Shown here: positions 1 to 10,202 of the stretch, piece by piece
How the letters are laid out: each line of letters opens with the position of its first letter
Position numbering within the stretch: position 1 is the first letter of the stretch
NCBI GenBank assembly: GCA_902527265.1
Contig: CABZNY010000001.1
Span: 1 to 64,000, forward strand
Source: an uncultured Pelagibacteraceae bacterium
Lineage (GTDB): Bacteria > Pseudomonadota > Alphaproteobacteria > Pelagibacterales > Pelagibacteraceae
DNA: 64,000 nt
Direction: 5' to 3'
Notes under the pieces: model-generated
The model's input: the letters and a program-made list of their open reading frames with translations, nothing else
Told to the model about the DNA's origin: nothing
Database searches by the model: none
Position numbers and translations under genes: made by a program

Positions 1-2
1 TG

Positions 3-452
3 GATACAATTAAATCAGACATATCAGAAATTAAAGGTGTAGCATATTGTGTTGGATCTATAGATTTGAAACCTTTAAAGATGGCAACTGAGAATGATTT
101 CAATAAATGTATGAAACTTAATTTTTATTCTGCGGTGGACTTAATCAAAGGATATCAAGATAACCTAAAACAAAATAATGGTTCAATTGTTTTATTTTCA
201 ACAGTTGCAGCTCAAAGAGGTTTTACAAATCATTCAATAATAGCATCAACCAAAGCGGCTATTGAGGGACTAACTGTATCATTAGCAGCTGAATTTGCTC
301 CAAACATAAGAGTTAATAGTGTTGCTCTAAGTTTAACTAATTCTAAGATAGCTCAACCAATGTTAAAAAATACAGCAATTGCTCAAGGAATAGCTAAAGC
401 CCACCCACTTAAAAGACTAGGTGAGGGTAAAGATGGAGCAGCTTTGAAATAG
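3..452 (+). pseudogene. Short-chain dehydrogenase/reductase, 5' end outside window, C-terminus apparently truncated
   Basis: Open from nt 3 (DTIKSDISEIKGVAYCVGSIDLKPL...). SDR-type core NGSIVLFSTVAAQ...HSIIASTKAAIEGLTVSLAAE. Stops right after HPLKRLGEGKDGAALK, where SDRs normally continue for another ~30 residues. Confidence 0.7.
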
Positions 453-1645
453 AGGATAAATTTTTTGAAACAAAAATAAATAATTTTTTAAAAAAACAAA
501 ATATTCAGTGGAATATAATTCGATCGCCAATGTTTTTAGATAGTCGTGAAGATTTTAAAAAATATTTATCAAAAACAAAAAAACCCTTTATGGCAAAGTT
601 TTATAAAGAAAAGCGAGAAAGATTAAATATTTTGTTAAACAAAGATGGTACACCAGAGGGAGGAAAATGGAGTTTTGATGAGGATAATAGAAAAAAACTG
701 CCAAAAAATATCTTAATACCAAAATTTCCAGAAATTAAAGAAACTAAACATACAAAAAGTTTAAAACCAATTATTGAAAAATTATTTAGTAAACATCCAG
801 GTGATACCAAAAAATTTTGGTTTGCAACTGAATATAAAGATATTTCAAAATTATTAGATTTTTTTATTAAAGATAAGTTAAACCTATTTGGTGATTACGA
901 AGATGCTGTTGATCAAAAAAATAATATTTTATTTCACAGTGCTCTTAGTCCGTATTTAAATCTAGGTTTAATAACTCCAGACATTATCATTCAAAAAATA
1001 ATGACTTATCACCATAGTAAGAGTGTGAGACTAAATTCTTTAGAAGGTTATATAAGACAAATAATTGGTTGGAGAGAATTTATGAGAGGAATATATCAAA
1101 ATTATAGTAAAGAAATGGAAAGTGGAAATTTCTTTAAACATAATAGAAAAATGAAAGATACATTTTATGATGGCAGCACTGGTTTGGATCCTTTAGATCA
1201 TGCAATTAAAAATGCTGACAAATTTGGTTGGTCGCACCACATTGAAAGATTAATGATATTGTCAAATATTATGAATTTATGCGAAGTTGAACCAAAATCA
1301 GTTTATAAATGGTTCATGGAAATGTTTGTGGACTCATCTGATTGGGTTATGGTTCCAAATGTTTATGGAATGGGTTTGTTTAGTGATGGTGGAATTTTCG
1401 CAACTAAGCCTTATATCTGTGGATCAAGTTATTTTATGAAAATGATGGATTTTAAAAGGGGCAACTGGTGTAATGTTATGGATGGTCTTTATTGGCGTTT
1501 CATAGATAGAAATAGAAAATTTTTTTTGAAAAATCCAAGATTGTCTATGATGGTAAGAATTTTTGATAAAATGAAAGAAGATAGAAAAAAATTAATATTA
1601 TCAGAAGCAAACAAATTCATTAAAGATAATACTTATGGGAATTAA
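431..1645 (+). pseudogene. Cryptochrome/photolyase-related protein (DPRP, FAD-binding), N-terminal portion missing
   Basis: Listed ORF starts at ATG 530, but the frame is open from ~431 and reads family-like sequence (SSFEIEDKFFETKINNFLKKQNIQWNIIRSPMFLDSREDF). C-terminal FAD-binding region conserved (GYIRQIIGWREFMRGIY, SHHIERLMILSN, FVDSSDWVMVPNVYGM). About 100 N-terminal residues absent. Confidence 0.7.
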
Positions 1646-2006
1646 AGTTTATTTTAACGATTCTTGCAATATTTGTAGAATGGAAATAAATCATTATAAA
1701 AAAATTGCAAATAGTGATTTGGAGTGGATAGATATTACAAATAATGATGAGGCTATAAAAATAACATCTAAGTCGCAAAAAGAGTTGCTCAGAAGGTTAC
1801 ATGTAATAAATGATGGTGAAGTTATTGGAGGTGCTAAAGCATTTATTATAATTTGGTCAAAAATACCAAAATATAAAATCCTATCTAAAATTTTTTCAAT
1901 AAAACCCTTATTTATTATTTTTCATTATATATATGAAATTGCTGCATTTTTCTTATTTTTAAAAAACAGAAAACAATTAAATGAAAAAACAAAACCTACC
2001 AACTAA
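1635..2006 (+). CDS. DCC family thiol-disulfide oxidoreductase (DUF393)
   Basis: N-terminal [19 protein letters not shown] with CxxC, followed by typical family layout. Confidence 0.75.
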   Translation: MGIKVYFNDSCNICRMEINHYKKIANSDLEWIDITNNDEAIKITSKSQKELLRRLHVINDGEVIGGAKAFIIIWSKIPKYKILSKIFSIKPLFIIFHYIYEIAAFFLFLKNRKQLNEKTKPTN

Positions 2007-2109
2007 GGTATGCAAAGTTTGTAACAAGCCTTTTTCTTGGAGAAAAAAATGGAAACTTAATTGGGAAAAAGTTAAGTATTGCTCTAAGAGATGCGCCTCT
2101 AGTAATTAA
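1981..2109 (+). CDS. DUF2256 family small zinc-ribbon-like protein (42 aa), not in supplied ORF list
   Basis: Own translation: [42 protein letters not shown]. CxxCxxPFxWRKKW...YCSxRC motif; overlaps the end of the DCC gene. Confidence 0.85.
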   Translation: MKKQNLPTKVCKVCNKPFSWRKKWKLNWEKVKYCSKRCASSN

Positions 2110-2403
2110 TTATTGTGTATTGCTTTTTCTAGGATCTTTAAGTGATTTTAAAATTTTTGATAGCCCCGTAATTTTTAAACTATAATAAATCACATAAATT
2201 AAAGTTAGTCCTAAAGCCATGGTAGATAGAAACACGAAGATGGCTGTCAAAATTTTTTCTTGGAACCAGTTCTCTACTCCAGAGTTAGAATAATAAAGAA
2301 TATTCCAAAACGCGACGAAAATTAACTCATATATGATTATAATTTTGAACATATGGTTGATATAGTTCTCAATATAATTAATACTATTCAATTCTTGTCG
2401 CAT
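2110..2403 (-). CDS. Small membrane protein of unknown function
   Basis: 97-aa ORF with two hydrophobic segments; fits exactly between flanking genes. Confidence 0.45.
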   Translation of the reverse strand: MRQELNSINYIENYINHMFKIIIIYELIFVAFWNILYYSNSGVENWFQEKILTAIFVFLSTMALGLTLIYVIYYSLKITGLSKILKSLKDPRKSNTQ

Positions 2404-2440
2404 GTCGATAAAAATTTATGAGATAAAATAAAGAAAATAG

Positions 2441-3196
2441 ATGAAAAAAGTAATTTGGATAACTGGCGGTAGCAGTGGAATAGGAAAAGCAGTTGCATTA
2501 AAGTTTGCAAATAATGGATGGCAGGTAATTATATCATCAAGACGTGAGGAAGTCTTAAAAGATATTTCAGATAAAAATGAAAATATTGATTATTTGAAAT
2601 TAGATATTGTTGATTATGAAGCATGTAATTCAGTTTTTAAAACAATCGTGGAGAAATACAATAAGGTTGATATTTGTTTTTTTTCTACTGCAATTTATGA
2701 GCCTGAAAAAGAGAAGGATTTTGATCTCCAGAATATAATTGATGTTACAAATGTGAATTATATTGGAACCATAAATTGTATTAAAGCTGTTGAAAAATAT
2801 TATAAAGAAAAAAGGCAAGGAGTTATATCTATTGTATCTTCTACTGCAGGATATAGAGGATTGCCAAATTCAACTGCCTATGGGCCTGCAAAAGCAGCTC
2901 TTATTAATTTAGCAGAAAGTTTATATCTTGATTTTCAAAGATATGATGTTCGCGTATGTCTGGTTAGCCCTGGCTTTATCAAAACAAGACTTACAGATAA
3001 AAACACATTTAAAATGCCTTTTTTAAAAACTACACAATATGCAGCAGAACAGATTTATGATGGTTTAATAAATAAAAATTCATTTGAAATAGCTTTTCCT
3101 AGAAGTTTATTTTTAATATTAAAATTTTTTAAGATTTTGCCAAACGGGATCTACTTATATTTAATAAGAAAAATGACGAAGCTTCAAAAAAAATAA
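2441..3196 (+). CDS. Short-chain dehydrogenase/reductase
   Basis: ITGGSSGIGKAVAL Rossmann motif; YGPAKAALINLAESL active-site motif. Confidence 0.9.
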   Translation: MKKVIWITGGSSGIGKAVALKFANNGWQVIISSRREEVLKDISDKNENIDYLKLDIVDYEACNSVFKTIVEKYNKVDICFFSTAIYEPEKEKDFDLQNIIDVTNVNYIGTINCIKAVEKYYKEKRQGVISIVSSTAGYRGLPNSTAYGPAKAALINLAESLYLDFQRYDVRVCLVSPGFIKTRLTDKNTFKMPFLKTTQYAAEQIYDGLINKNSFEIAFPRSLFLILKFFKILPNGIYLYLIRKMTKLQKK

Positions 3197-3198
3197 AT

Positions 3199-3735
3199 TT
3201 AATCTTTAACAAACATTACAGTTAATTCTGCAACTTTAATACCAAACTTTGTCATTTTTGCTCTATTTATTGCAACTCTCTCATCTTGCATGAAAATCCA
3301 ATCATCAAATGTTATTTTCATTTCTCTTCCCTTAACCGGAACTAATAGAACATATTCAAATTTAAATGCAGGACCATAAGAGAAACCTTTCGCAGTTCCA
3401 ACTACATCTCCTGCAGTGCCTTCATAGTTGTGTTCGTCAATTTTATTGATTGTCCATTGCCTATTTTGAATTTCTCCATCATTCCAAACAAATTTTTCAT
3501 CAAGTATCAATTGTTTTCCATCCCATGTTCCATCTAGGTCTGCAGAAAATTGCCTTGTCACTTTACCTGATCTATTTTGTAAAATTCCCCATGCCTTTAC
3601 ATTTCCAGATAAATACTCTTCTATTATTAATCTAGGTTTTTGGTTTTTGAAATCTTCTGGTTTCATTGCTTGGTTTGATGAACAACTTGTAATCAATACT
3701 GTAATTATTATCAATAAGAAATATTTTATTTTCAT
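3199..3735 (-). CDS. DUF3833 family lipoprotein
   Basis: Lipobox-like ITSCSS; DLDGTWDGKQLILDEKFVWNDGEIQNRQWTI typical of the family. Confidence 0.75.
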   Translation of the reverse strand: MKIKYFLLIIITVLITSCSSNQAMKPEDFKNQKPRLIIEEYLSGNVKAWGILQNRSGKVTRQFSADLDGTWDGKQLILDEKFVWNDGEIQNRQWTINKIDEHNYEGTAGDVVGTAKGFSYGPAFKFEYVLLVPVKGREMKITFDDWIFMQDERVAINRAKMTKFGIKVAELTVMFVKD

Positions 3736-3743
3736 AATATTAT

Positions 3744-4916
3744 TTATTTTTGAAGAGCAAATTGGATTAAGTCTATATTTTTAGATTTAAAACCTGCTTC
3801 ACAATATGATAAGTAAAAATTCCACATTCTTTTAAAAGTATTGTCAAAGCCTTGAGATGAAATTTGTTCCCATTTTTCTAAGAACTCTTCTCTCCAAATA
3901 TTTAGTGTATTTGAGTAATGATCACCATAAGAATTACAATTCTCAAACTTAAGTCCAGATTGGTTTGCTAGATTTACTAACTCATTTTTACTAGGTAAAA
4001 AACCACCAGGAAAAATATATTTTTGGATAAAATCAGTTTTACTTTTATATCTATCATAGATAGAGTCATCTATAGTAATTGATTGTATAGCTGCTGTTCC
4101 TCCATCAACTAAGTTTTCTTTGATAATATTAAAATAGTTTTTTAAATAACTCTGCCCTACTGCTTCTATCATTTCTATAGAAGCTATTGAATTATAATTA
4201 TTTTTAACATCTCTAAAATCTAACATTTGTATATTTATTTTTTCATTCAAACCCTCTTTATGAATTCTTTCTTTTGAATATTCGTATTGTTTTTTGGAGA
4301 TTGTTATACAATCTAACTTTACGTCATAATTTTTTCCAATATATTCTGCAAATCCTCCCCAGCCACAGCCAATCTCAAGCATCTTGTCGCCTGATTTAGG
4401 TCTAACAAGACTCGAGAGTTTTTTATATTTATTTAACTGAGCTTTTTCCAAATCATTACTATCATCAAAAATTGCGCTTGAGTAAGTTAGGGTTTTATCA
4501 AGCCATAATGAGAAAAATTCATTCCCTAAATCATAATGTTTTCTAATGTTTTCTTTGCTCCTAGATTTATTATTTTTAATAAACAAACTTTTGATTTTAT
4601 TAAATATTGAAAGATCGAAAGAGCCAGAAAATTTATGAACTACTTTTATATTTTTTGCCGCTAGCTCTATAAGATTAGTTAAATTATTTGTCTCAAAGTA
4701 ATTATCCATATATGCTTCTGCCAGACCTACACTTCCATTTTTGATAATTTTAAAAGTTAACCCTGGTTTATTTATTTTTAGATCAGCATTTAATTTTTCA
4801 TTACCATTTCCGAAGGTATATTCTTTTCCATCATGGTTTATTATTTTTAAATTTCCATGATTAATAAATTTTAGTGAGTTAAAGACAATTTTGTCTGATA
4901 ATTTATTCAAATTCAC
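3744..4916 (-). CDS. cfa: Cyclopropane-fatty-acid synthase-type SAM-dependent methyltransferase
   Basis: IRKHYDLGNEFFSLWLDKTLTYSSAIF, MLEIGCGWGGFAEYIG, FIQKYIFPGGFLPS motifs. Confidence 0.9.
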   Translation of the reverse strand: MNLNKLSDKIVFNSLKFINHGNLKIINHDGKEYTFGNGNEKLNADLKINKPGLTFKIIKNGSVGLAEAYMDNYFETNNLTNLIELAAKNIKVVHKFSGSFDLSIFNKIKSLFIKNNKSRSKENIRKHYDLGNEFFSLWLDKTLTYSSAIFDDSNDLEKAQLNKYKKLSSLVRPKSGDKMLEIGCGWGGFAEYIGKNYDVKLDCITISKKQYEYSKERIHKEGLNEKINIQMLDFRDVKNNYNSIASIEMIEAVGQSYLKNYFNIIKENLVDGGTAAIQSITIDDSIYDRYKSKTDFIQKYIFPGGFLPSKNELVNLANQSGLKFENCNSYGDHYSNTLNIWREEFLEKWEQISSQGFDNTFKRMWNFYLSYCEAGFKSKNIDLIQFALQK

Positions 4917-5679
4917 TTTTTTCTACCGAACTATTATTTTTAATATCTATTTTTTTTTTAATTAACTTTATTCCTTTTAACCATAGTTTAAATGCCTCAT
5001 AGTGGATTGCGACAATAACTTTAAATGTCATCAAGGGGTGAAAAATATAGGAAACGAATAGATTTTTATTACTAAATTCTTTTGCGGTACCGTCCTGGGA
5101 TGCGAATAAAAGTTTACCATCATTATCAGATTGGTCAATTATAACTGAAATTTTGTCTGAGGGCTTATTTACTCTAAATTTATAATTACACTCCATATCT
5201 ATGAAGGGCGATACATGAAATTTTTTTACACAACTATTTCTTAAAGTTTCATTATCTTCAGCTTTGAAAATGTATGTGTGTTGTTCACCAAATGTATTTT
5301 TAACCTCATAAAATAAAGAGATTATCTTATCGTACTTGTCATATATAAAGAAAACACTTAGTGGATTAAATACATAACCTAATATTCTTGGATAACAGAA
5401 TAATTTGATTTTAACTTCTTTATTGTCGATACCAATATTTTCTAGTTTTTTTTTTACCCAGTTTTTTAAAGAGGTGCCATCTCTATCCCCATGGTCTTTG
5501 TCAAAAAAACTAATGATATTGAATTTATTATATGAAAATAATTTAATTTTATTATCAATTTCATTTAAATCATCTAAGTCTATTAATAATGAAAAAACCC
5601 TATATTTGAAATAATGACTTTTAGGTTTAAATCGTCTGTGTATTACTCTTCCTACGTATATCTTAGAGTTTTTAAGCAT
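4903..5679 (-). CDS. DUF1365 domain-containing protein
   Basis: IYVGRVIHRRFKPKSHYFKYRVFSLLIDLDDL, CYPRILGYVFNPLSVFF motifs. Confidence 0.9.
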   Translation of the reverse strand: MLKNSKIYVGRVIHRRFKPKSHYFKYRVFSLLIDLDDLNEIDNKIKLFSYNKFNIISFFDKDHGDRDGTSLKNWVKKKLENIGIDNKEVKIKLFCYPRILGYVFNPLSVFFIYDKYDKIISLFYEVKNTFGEQHTYIFKAEDNETLRNSCVKKFHVSPFIDMECNYKFRVNKPSDKISVIIDQSDNDGKLLFASQDGTAKEFSNKNLFVSYIFHPLMTFKVIVAIHYEAFKLWLKGIKLIKKKIDIKNNSSVEKSEFE

Positions 5680-6910
5680 TTATATACTTAATCATATCTA
5701 TTGATGATTTTATACCATCTTCATGAAATCCATATCCAAAATAACTACCACAAAATAAAATATTATTTTTATTTTGAATTAAGTGAAGATCTTTCTGGCT
5801 ATTGATTGCATTTTGATCAAAGTAAGGGTGTGTAAATATAACTTTTCGGATTATCTTATCTTCGGGTATTTCTAAATATGGATTTAATGTTAAAAAAATA
5901 TTTTTATTTATATTCAAATTTTGTAATAAGTTTAACCAATAAGTAATTGAATTTTTTTCACTATTCTCAGATTCGATCGAGGAATTCCATGAACACCAAG
6001 CACTTTTATTATTTGGCATATAACTTATATCCTCATGGACTATAGCCTCATTTGTTTTATATTTAAAATTACTTAAGATCTTATTTTCTATTTCTTCAGG
6101 ATTTTCAATTAGAGACAGAGCTTGATTAGCATGAGTAGCCAATACTACTTTATCGTAAGTAAAATATTCATTTTTATCTCCATAATAAACCTGAACACCT
6201 GATCCAATTCTTTTAATTTTATTAATATTGTAATTTTTATAATATTCGCCACTGATTTTGCTTAGAATTTTATCTACATATGTTCTACTCCTTTTGGAAA
6301 CTGTGAACCATTGCGGTCGATCTTTTAATTTGAATAATCCATGATTTCGAAAAAATTTAAAAAAAAATTTCAAAGGCATTTGTTTTGCCTCATAAGGGGG
6401 CATTGACCATATAGCTGATACCATAGGTATAATATGGAATTTGATAAAATACTCTGACAGTTTTAAAGAGTCTAAATAGCTGCCTAAAGTAATATTTTCT
6501 TTAAGGGGATCTTGCTTTTCACTTTGTTTATAAAAACTAATTATAGTAAAAAACATCTTCAAAAATTTTATATTAAACAAGTTTGACTTATTGCTAAAAA
6601 TTCCAGAAAGACCTTTTCCACAATATTCTATATTTGAGTCTCTAACAGATACTGAGAATGACATATTGCTTTTTTCGATAGCAATATCATTTTCTTGAAA
6701 AAAATTTATTAGATTTGGATAGGTTTTTTTATTGAATACAATAAAGCCTATATCAACAGGGACTATATTATCTCCAACATTAATATCAATAGTATGAGAA
6801 TGACCTCCAAAATGGTCTTCTTTCTCAAATAGATCTACTTTATATTTTTTAGATAAACTATACGCTGCACTTAGACCTGATATACCAGAGCCTATAATAG
6901 CTAATTTCAT
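5672..6910 (-). CDS. FAD-dependent amine oxidase-like oxidoreductase
   Basis: MKLAIIGSGISGLSAAYSLSKKYKVDLFEKEDHFGGHSHT FAD-binding N-terminus; C-terminal FCGSYFGYGFHEDGIKSS. Confidence 0.9.
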   Translation of the reverse strand: MKLAIIGSGISGLSAAYSLSKKYKVDLFEKEDHFGGHSHTIDINVGDNIVPVDIGFIVFNKKTYPNLINFFQENDIAIEKSNMSFSVSVRDSNIEYCGKGLSGIFSNKSNLFNIKFLKMFFTIISFYKQSEKQDPLKENITLGSYLDSLKLSEYFIKFHIIPMVSAIWSMPPYEAKQMPLKFFFKFFRNHGLFKLKDRPQWFTVSKRSRTYVDKILSKISGEYYKNYNINKIKRIGSGVQVYYGDKNEYFTYDKVVLATHANQALSLIENPEEIENKILSNFKYKTNEAIVHEDISYMPNNKSAWCSWNSSIESENSEKNSITYWLNLLQNLNINKNIFLTLNPYLEIPEDKIIRKVIFTHPYFDQNAINSQKDLHLIQNKNNILFCGSYFGYGFHEDGIKSSIDMIKYINA

Positions 6911-7788
6911 TATTGAGGATTATATTTATTTTCTTTTGTAAAGGATGAGACAAATTGTAGAAAAACTGCAAAAATTATAACGCTTCCTCCTATTAATACG
7001 TAGAATGAAGGGTTTTCATTTACAAATAGCCAAGCCCAAAGAGGACCAAGTATTGCCTCTGTAAGCATTATTATTCCTACCATAGCTGATAGAGTTTTTC
7101 TCGCACCAATTGTTATTAAGATAAAGCCAAGTCCTATTTGAAATGTCCCAGACAAAAATGCCAAAAACATGTCATTTAAAGATATAGAAATTTTTGTTGA
7201 AGCTAAAAAACCTATTATCATTGCAACTATTCCTGCAACTAATTGTAATGGCACCATATCCACATGAGGATATCTTCTTACAATTAAAATAAGAGTTGCG
7301 AAGGTAATTGGCATTACAAAGGCAACAATATTTCCAGATATTTGTCCACTTGATAGAGTATTTCCTAGCATTAAAATTAATCCAGAAATTGCTAAAATAA
7401 TAGAAGCTAAAGTAATTTTTGAAATTTTTTCTTTCAAAAAAAAATATCCAAATATCGCTAGGAAAATTGTTTGTGTTTGTATTATGAAATTTGTATTTGC
7501 AACGGTAGTATTGTACATAGCAAAAACATAACTGCTAAATCCAATACCCAATATAATTCCACCAATTAAGCCAGGAATTCCCGATACATAAATTTTTTTA
7601 AATACCTCTCTTTTGTAAGTTGCAATTAAAAAAATAGTTACAACAATTATAAAAAAAACCTGTCTCCAAAATAAAATTTGCCATAAAGTTGATCCTTCAA
7701 ATGATTTAACAATCAACCCACCAAAACTTAGACAAAATGCGCCAAAAAAGATTAATAATGGACCTGGTATCTTTGAAATAAAATTCAT
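6910..7788 (-). CDS. EamA/DMT family transporter
   Basis: Hydrophobic ~10 TM protein with internal duplication pattern (GAFCLSFGGLIVKSF..., LTEAILGPLWAWLFVNE). Confidence 0.85.
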   Translation of the reverse strand: MNFISKIPGPLLIFFGAFCLSFGGLIVKSFEGSTLWQILFWRQVFFIIVVTIFLIATYKREVFKKIYVSGIPGLIGGIILGIGFSSYVFAMYNTTVANTNFIIQTQTIFLAIFGYFFLKEKISKITLASIILAISGLILMLGNTLSSGQISGNIVAFVMPITFATLILIVRRYPHVDMVPLQLVAGIVAMIIGFLASTKISISLNDMFLAFLSGTFQIGLGFILITIGARKTLSAMVGIIMLTEAILGPLWAWLFVNENPSFYVLIGGSVIIFAVFLQFVSSFTKENKYNPQ

Positions 7789-8744
7789 TTAAAATTGGAA
7801 ATCAAATTTTGAGTTTCCATCTCATACAACTTAAATATAGTTTCTGCATCTTTTAAATTAATTTCTCTAAATTTAATTTTTGATCCTGGAGGTATTTGTA
7901 CTAGTTTGTCATAATCAGCACTTATTACAACTCCAATCTTAGGGTAACCCCCTATAGTTCCATGATCAGATAGCATAATTATTGGATCCCCATCTGCAGT
8001 GATTTGGATAACACCCTTCACTAATCCTTCTGACTTTATATTTGTATTTTTAATATTACTAATCTTAGGTCCTTTAAGTCTTATTCCCATACGATCACTT
8101 AATTTGGTTACATTAAATTCATCACTTAAAAATGAGTCTATTGCATCCTTTGAAAAATAATCAAAATGGGGTCCTTTTATTATTCTAATATTTTCAATTT
8201 TTGAATTTAGATATTCTATTTTATTTTTTGGCAGGATTTTTTTTATATATTTTAAATGAATTATTTGTCCTTTCTCAAGTTTTTCCCCACTATTTGCGCC
8301 AATTTTAGCCTTAGTATTTGTAGAACAACTATTTAAATAATAATCTACCTCAAATGTGCCTCCAATAGATAAATAACCATATACTGATCGATTGGTAGAC
8401 AGTATATCTAAGCAATCATTATTCTCTAAAATAATATTTTCGTAACAACTAAATTCTAAATTTTTGTTTTTTCTTATAATTTTAAAATTAACATCTCCAG
8501 TAACATTGATGGAGATATTTTCTCCTATATATTTCAATTTTGGACCTTGATATGCAAATTCTAGGACCGGATTATTTATTTCATTGTTTGAAATGGTATT
8601 TGCTAATAAAAAATTCCTATTATCCATTGCTCCACTAAAAGGTATACCTATATGATAAAAATTATTTCTACCATTGTCTTGAAATGTAGAATTGATACCT
8701 GGTCGTAATACCTCAAAATAGTTTTTATTCATATTTTTTTTCAT
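7785..8744 (-). CDS. pxpC: 5-oxoprolinase subunit C / biotin-dependent carboxyltransferase-type protein
   Basis: VLRPGINSTFQDNGRNNFYHIGIPFSGAMDNRNFLLAN, SDRMGIRLKGP, GVIQITADGDPIIMLSDHGTIGGYPKIG. Confidence 0.9.
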   Translation of the reverse strand: MKKNMNKNYFEVLRPGINSTFQDNGRNNFYHIGIPFSGAMDNRNFLLANTISNNEINNPVLEFAYQGPKLKYIGENISINVTGDVNFKIIRKNKNLEFSCYENIILENNDCLDILSTNRSVYGYLSIGGTFEVDYYLNSCSTNTKAKIGANSGEKLEKGQIIHLKYIKKILPKNKIEYLNSKIENIRIIKGPHFDYFSKDAIDSFLSDEFNVTKLSDRMGIRLKGPKISNIKNTNIKSEGLVKGVIQITADGDPIIMLSDHGTIGGYPKIGVVISADYDKLVQIPPGSKIKFREINLKDAETIFKLYEMETQNLISNFK

Positions 8745-9399
8745 ACTCTAGTTTAGAAATTGGGTAAAATGATATTGTATCACCTGGATTGATTAGATTA
8801 GGTTCAGTATTTTTTTTATTATCAAAAATATCAACTGGTGTATTGCCAATTATATTCCAACCACCTGGACTTTCAAAAGTATAAATATTACAAAATTGCT
8901 CTGTTATACCTATGGAATTTTTTGGGACCTTAACTCTTGGTGTTTCTAAACGCTTTGCAAAAAGAGATTTATCCATATCTCCTAAGAATGGCATTCCCGC
9001 AATAAAACCTGTCATATAACAATAATAATTTTTAGAAAAGAATGTTTCATAAATTTTTGCTTCATTTATCTTTAATAATTTTTGTAAACGTTTTATATCT
9101 AGTGCAAACTCCTCTGCGCAACAAACTGGGATTTTAATAAGATTATTTTTTGAATTATTATTTTTTTTTAACTCTAAATTTTCAACTTGTTTTTTTAATT
9201 TAGCAAAACTCGTAAGTTTTAAATCGAAACTAATTACTAGTTTATTATAACTAGGTGTAATATTTGTAATACCTAAAAAATTACTATCTCTTAAATTGTT
9301 AAAATAATTTATAACATTTCTGTTAATTTCTTTATTTACCTCAGTACCAAAGTCACAGTATAATGCTGCGTCACCAAGATTTGATATATTTTTAATCAT
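8725..9399 (-). CDS. pxpB: 5-oxoprolinase subunit B
   Basis: FIAGMPFLGDMD...LETPRVKVPKNSIGITEQFCNIYTFESPGGWNIIGNTP. Confidence 0.9.
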   Translation of the reverse strand: MIKNISNLGDAALYCDFGTEVNKEINRNVINYFNNLRDSNFLGITNITPSYNKLVISFDLKLTSFAKLKKQVENLELKKNNNSKNNLIKIPVCCAEEFALDIKRLQKLLKINEAKIYETFFSKNYYCYMTGFIAGMPFLGDMDKSLFAKRLETPRVKVPKNSIGITEQFCNIYTFESPGGWNIIGNTPVDIFDNKKNTEPNLINPGDTISFYPISKLEYEKKYE

Positions 9400-9402
9400 G
9401 TC

Positions 9403-10200
9403 ATGTTATACTTTAAGCTTTATAGTATGGAAATTAATTTAAATTGTGATTTAGGTGAAAAATCAAAGCATCATTCAAATGAAAATGATCCCGATTTACT
9501 CAAAATAGTAAACTCTGCAAATGTGGCTTGTGGGTACCACGCTGGAGATGAGGAAACTATGAGAGAAGTTGTAGAGATTTCAAAGCAAAATAATGTAAGT
9601 ATTGGTGCACATCCATCATTCAATGATCCAGAGAACTTTGGAAGAAAAAGGATTAATCTTGGTGCTGATGAGATTTCTAAGCTTTTAATAGATCAATATG
9701 AAATTTTGCAAAATATTGCCATTAAATTAGATGAAAAGGTTTCTCATATTAAACCACATGGAGCCTTGAATAATATGGCTTGTGAGGACCTTGAGCTGGC
9801 AACAATTTTGGCAAAAACTATTTATAGTATTGATAAAGATATAATTTATTTAGTACCAACAGGTTCAAAAATGGAAATTGCAGCTAAAAAATTAAATATG
9901 AAAATTGCATGTGAAATTTTTGCAGATAGAAATTATGAAGACGATGGAACACTTGTATCAAGAAGTAAGGATCATGCCCTAATAACCGACCCTGAGCGAG
10001 CTAAAGAGCACGTATTCAATATGGTAAAAAACCAAACTCTTAATTGTCACAGTGGAAAACAAATACCTTGTGAAATCGATTCAATTTGCATACATGGGGA
10101 TAACGCAAGCTCTCTTTCTACTGCAAAACAAGTAAGAGAGAACTTGATAAAAAATAATTTAGAATTAAAGCCTCTAAATAAAATGAAAAAATTTATATAA
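9403..10200 (+). CDS. pxpA: 5-oxoprolinase subunit A (LamB/YcsF family); probable start at the MEINLNCD methionine
   Basis: INLNCDLGEKS, NSANVACGYHAGDEETM, IGAHPSFNDPENFGR, HIKPHGALNNMAC. Confidence 0.92.
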   Translation: MLYFKLYSMEINLNCDLGEKSKHHSNENDPDLLKIVNSANVACGYHAGDEETMREVVEISKQNNVSIGAHPSFNDPENFGRKRINLGADEISKLLIDQYEILQNIAIKLDEKVSHIKPHGALNNMACEDLELATILAKTIYSIDKDIIYLVPTGSKMEIAAKKLNMKIACEIFADRNYEDDGTLVSRSKDHALITDPERAKEHVFNMVKNQTLNCHSGKQIPCEIDSICIHGDNASSLSTAKQVRENLIKNNLELKPLNKMKKFI

Positions 10201-10202
10201 TT

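Noticed and set aside
601-810. Minus-strand 69-aa ORF opposite the DPRP gene
   Set aside because: Lies entirely antisense to a family-recognisable coding sequence; low-GC antisense artefact.
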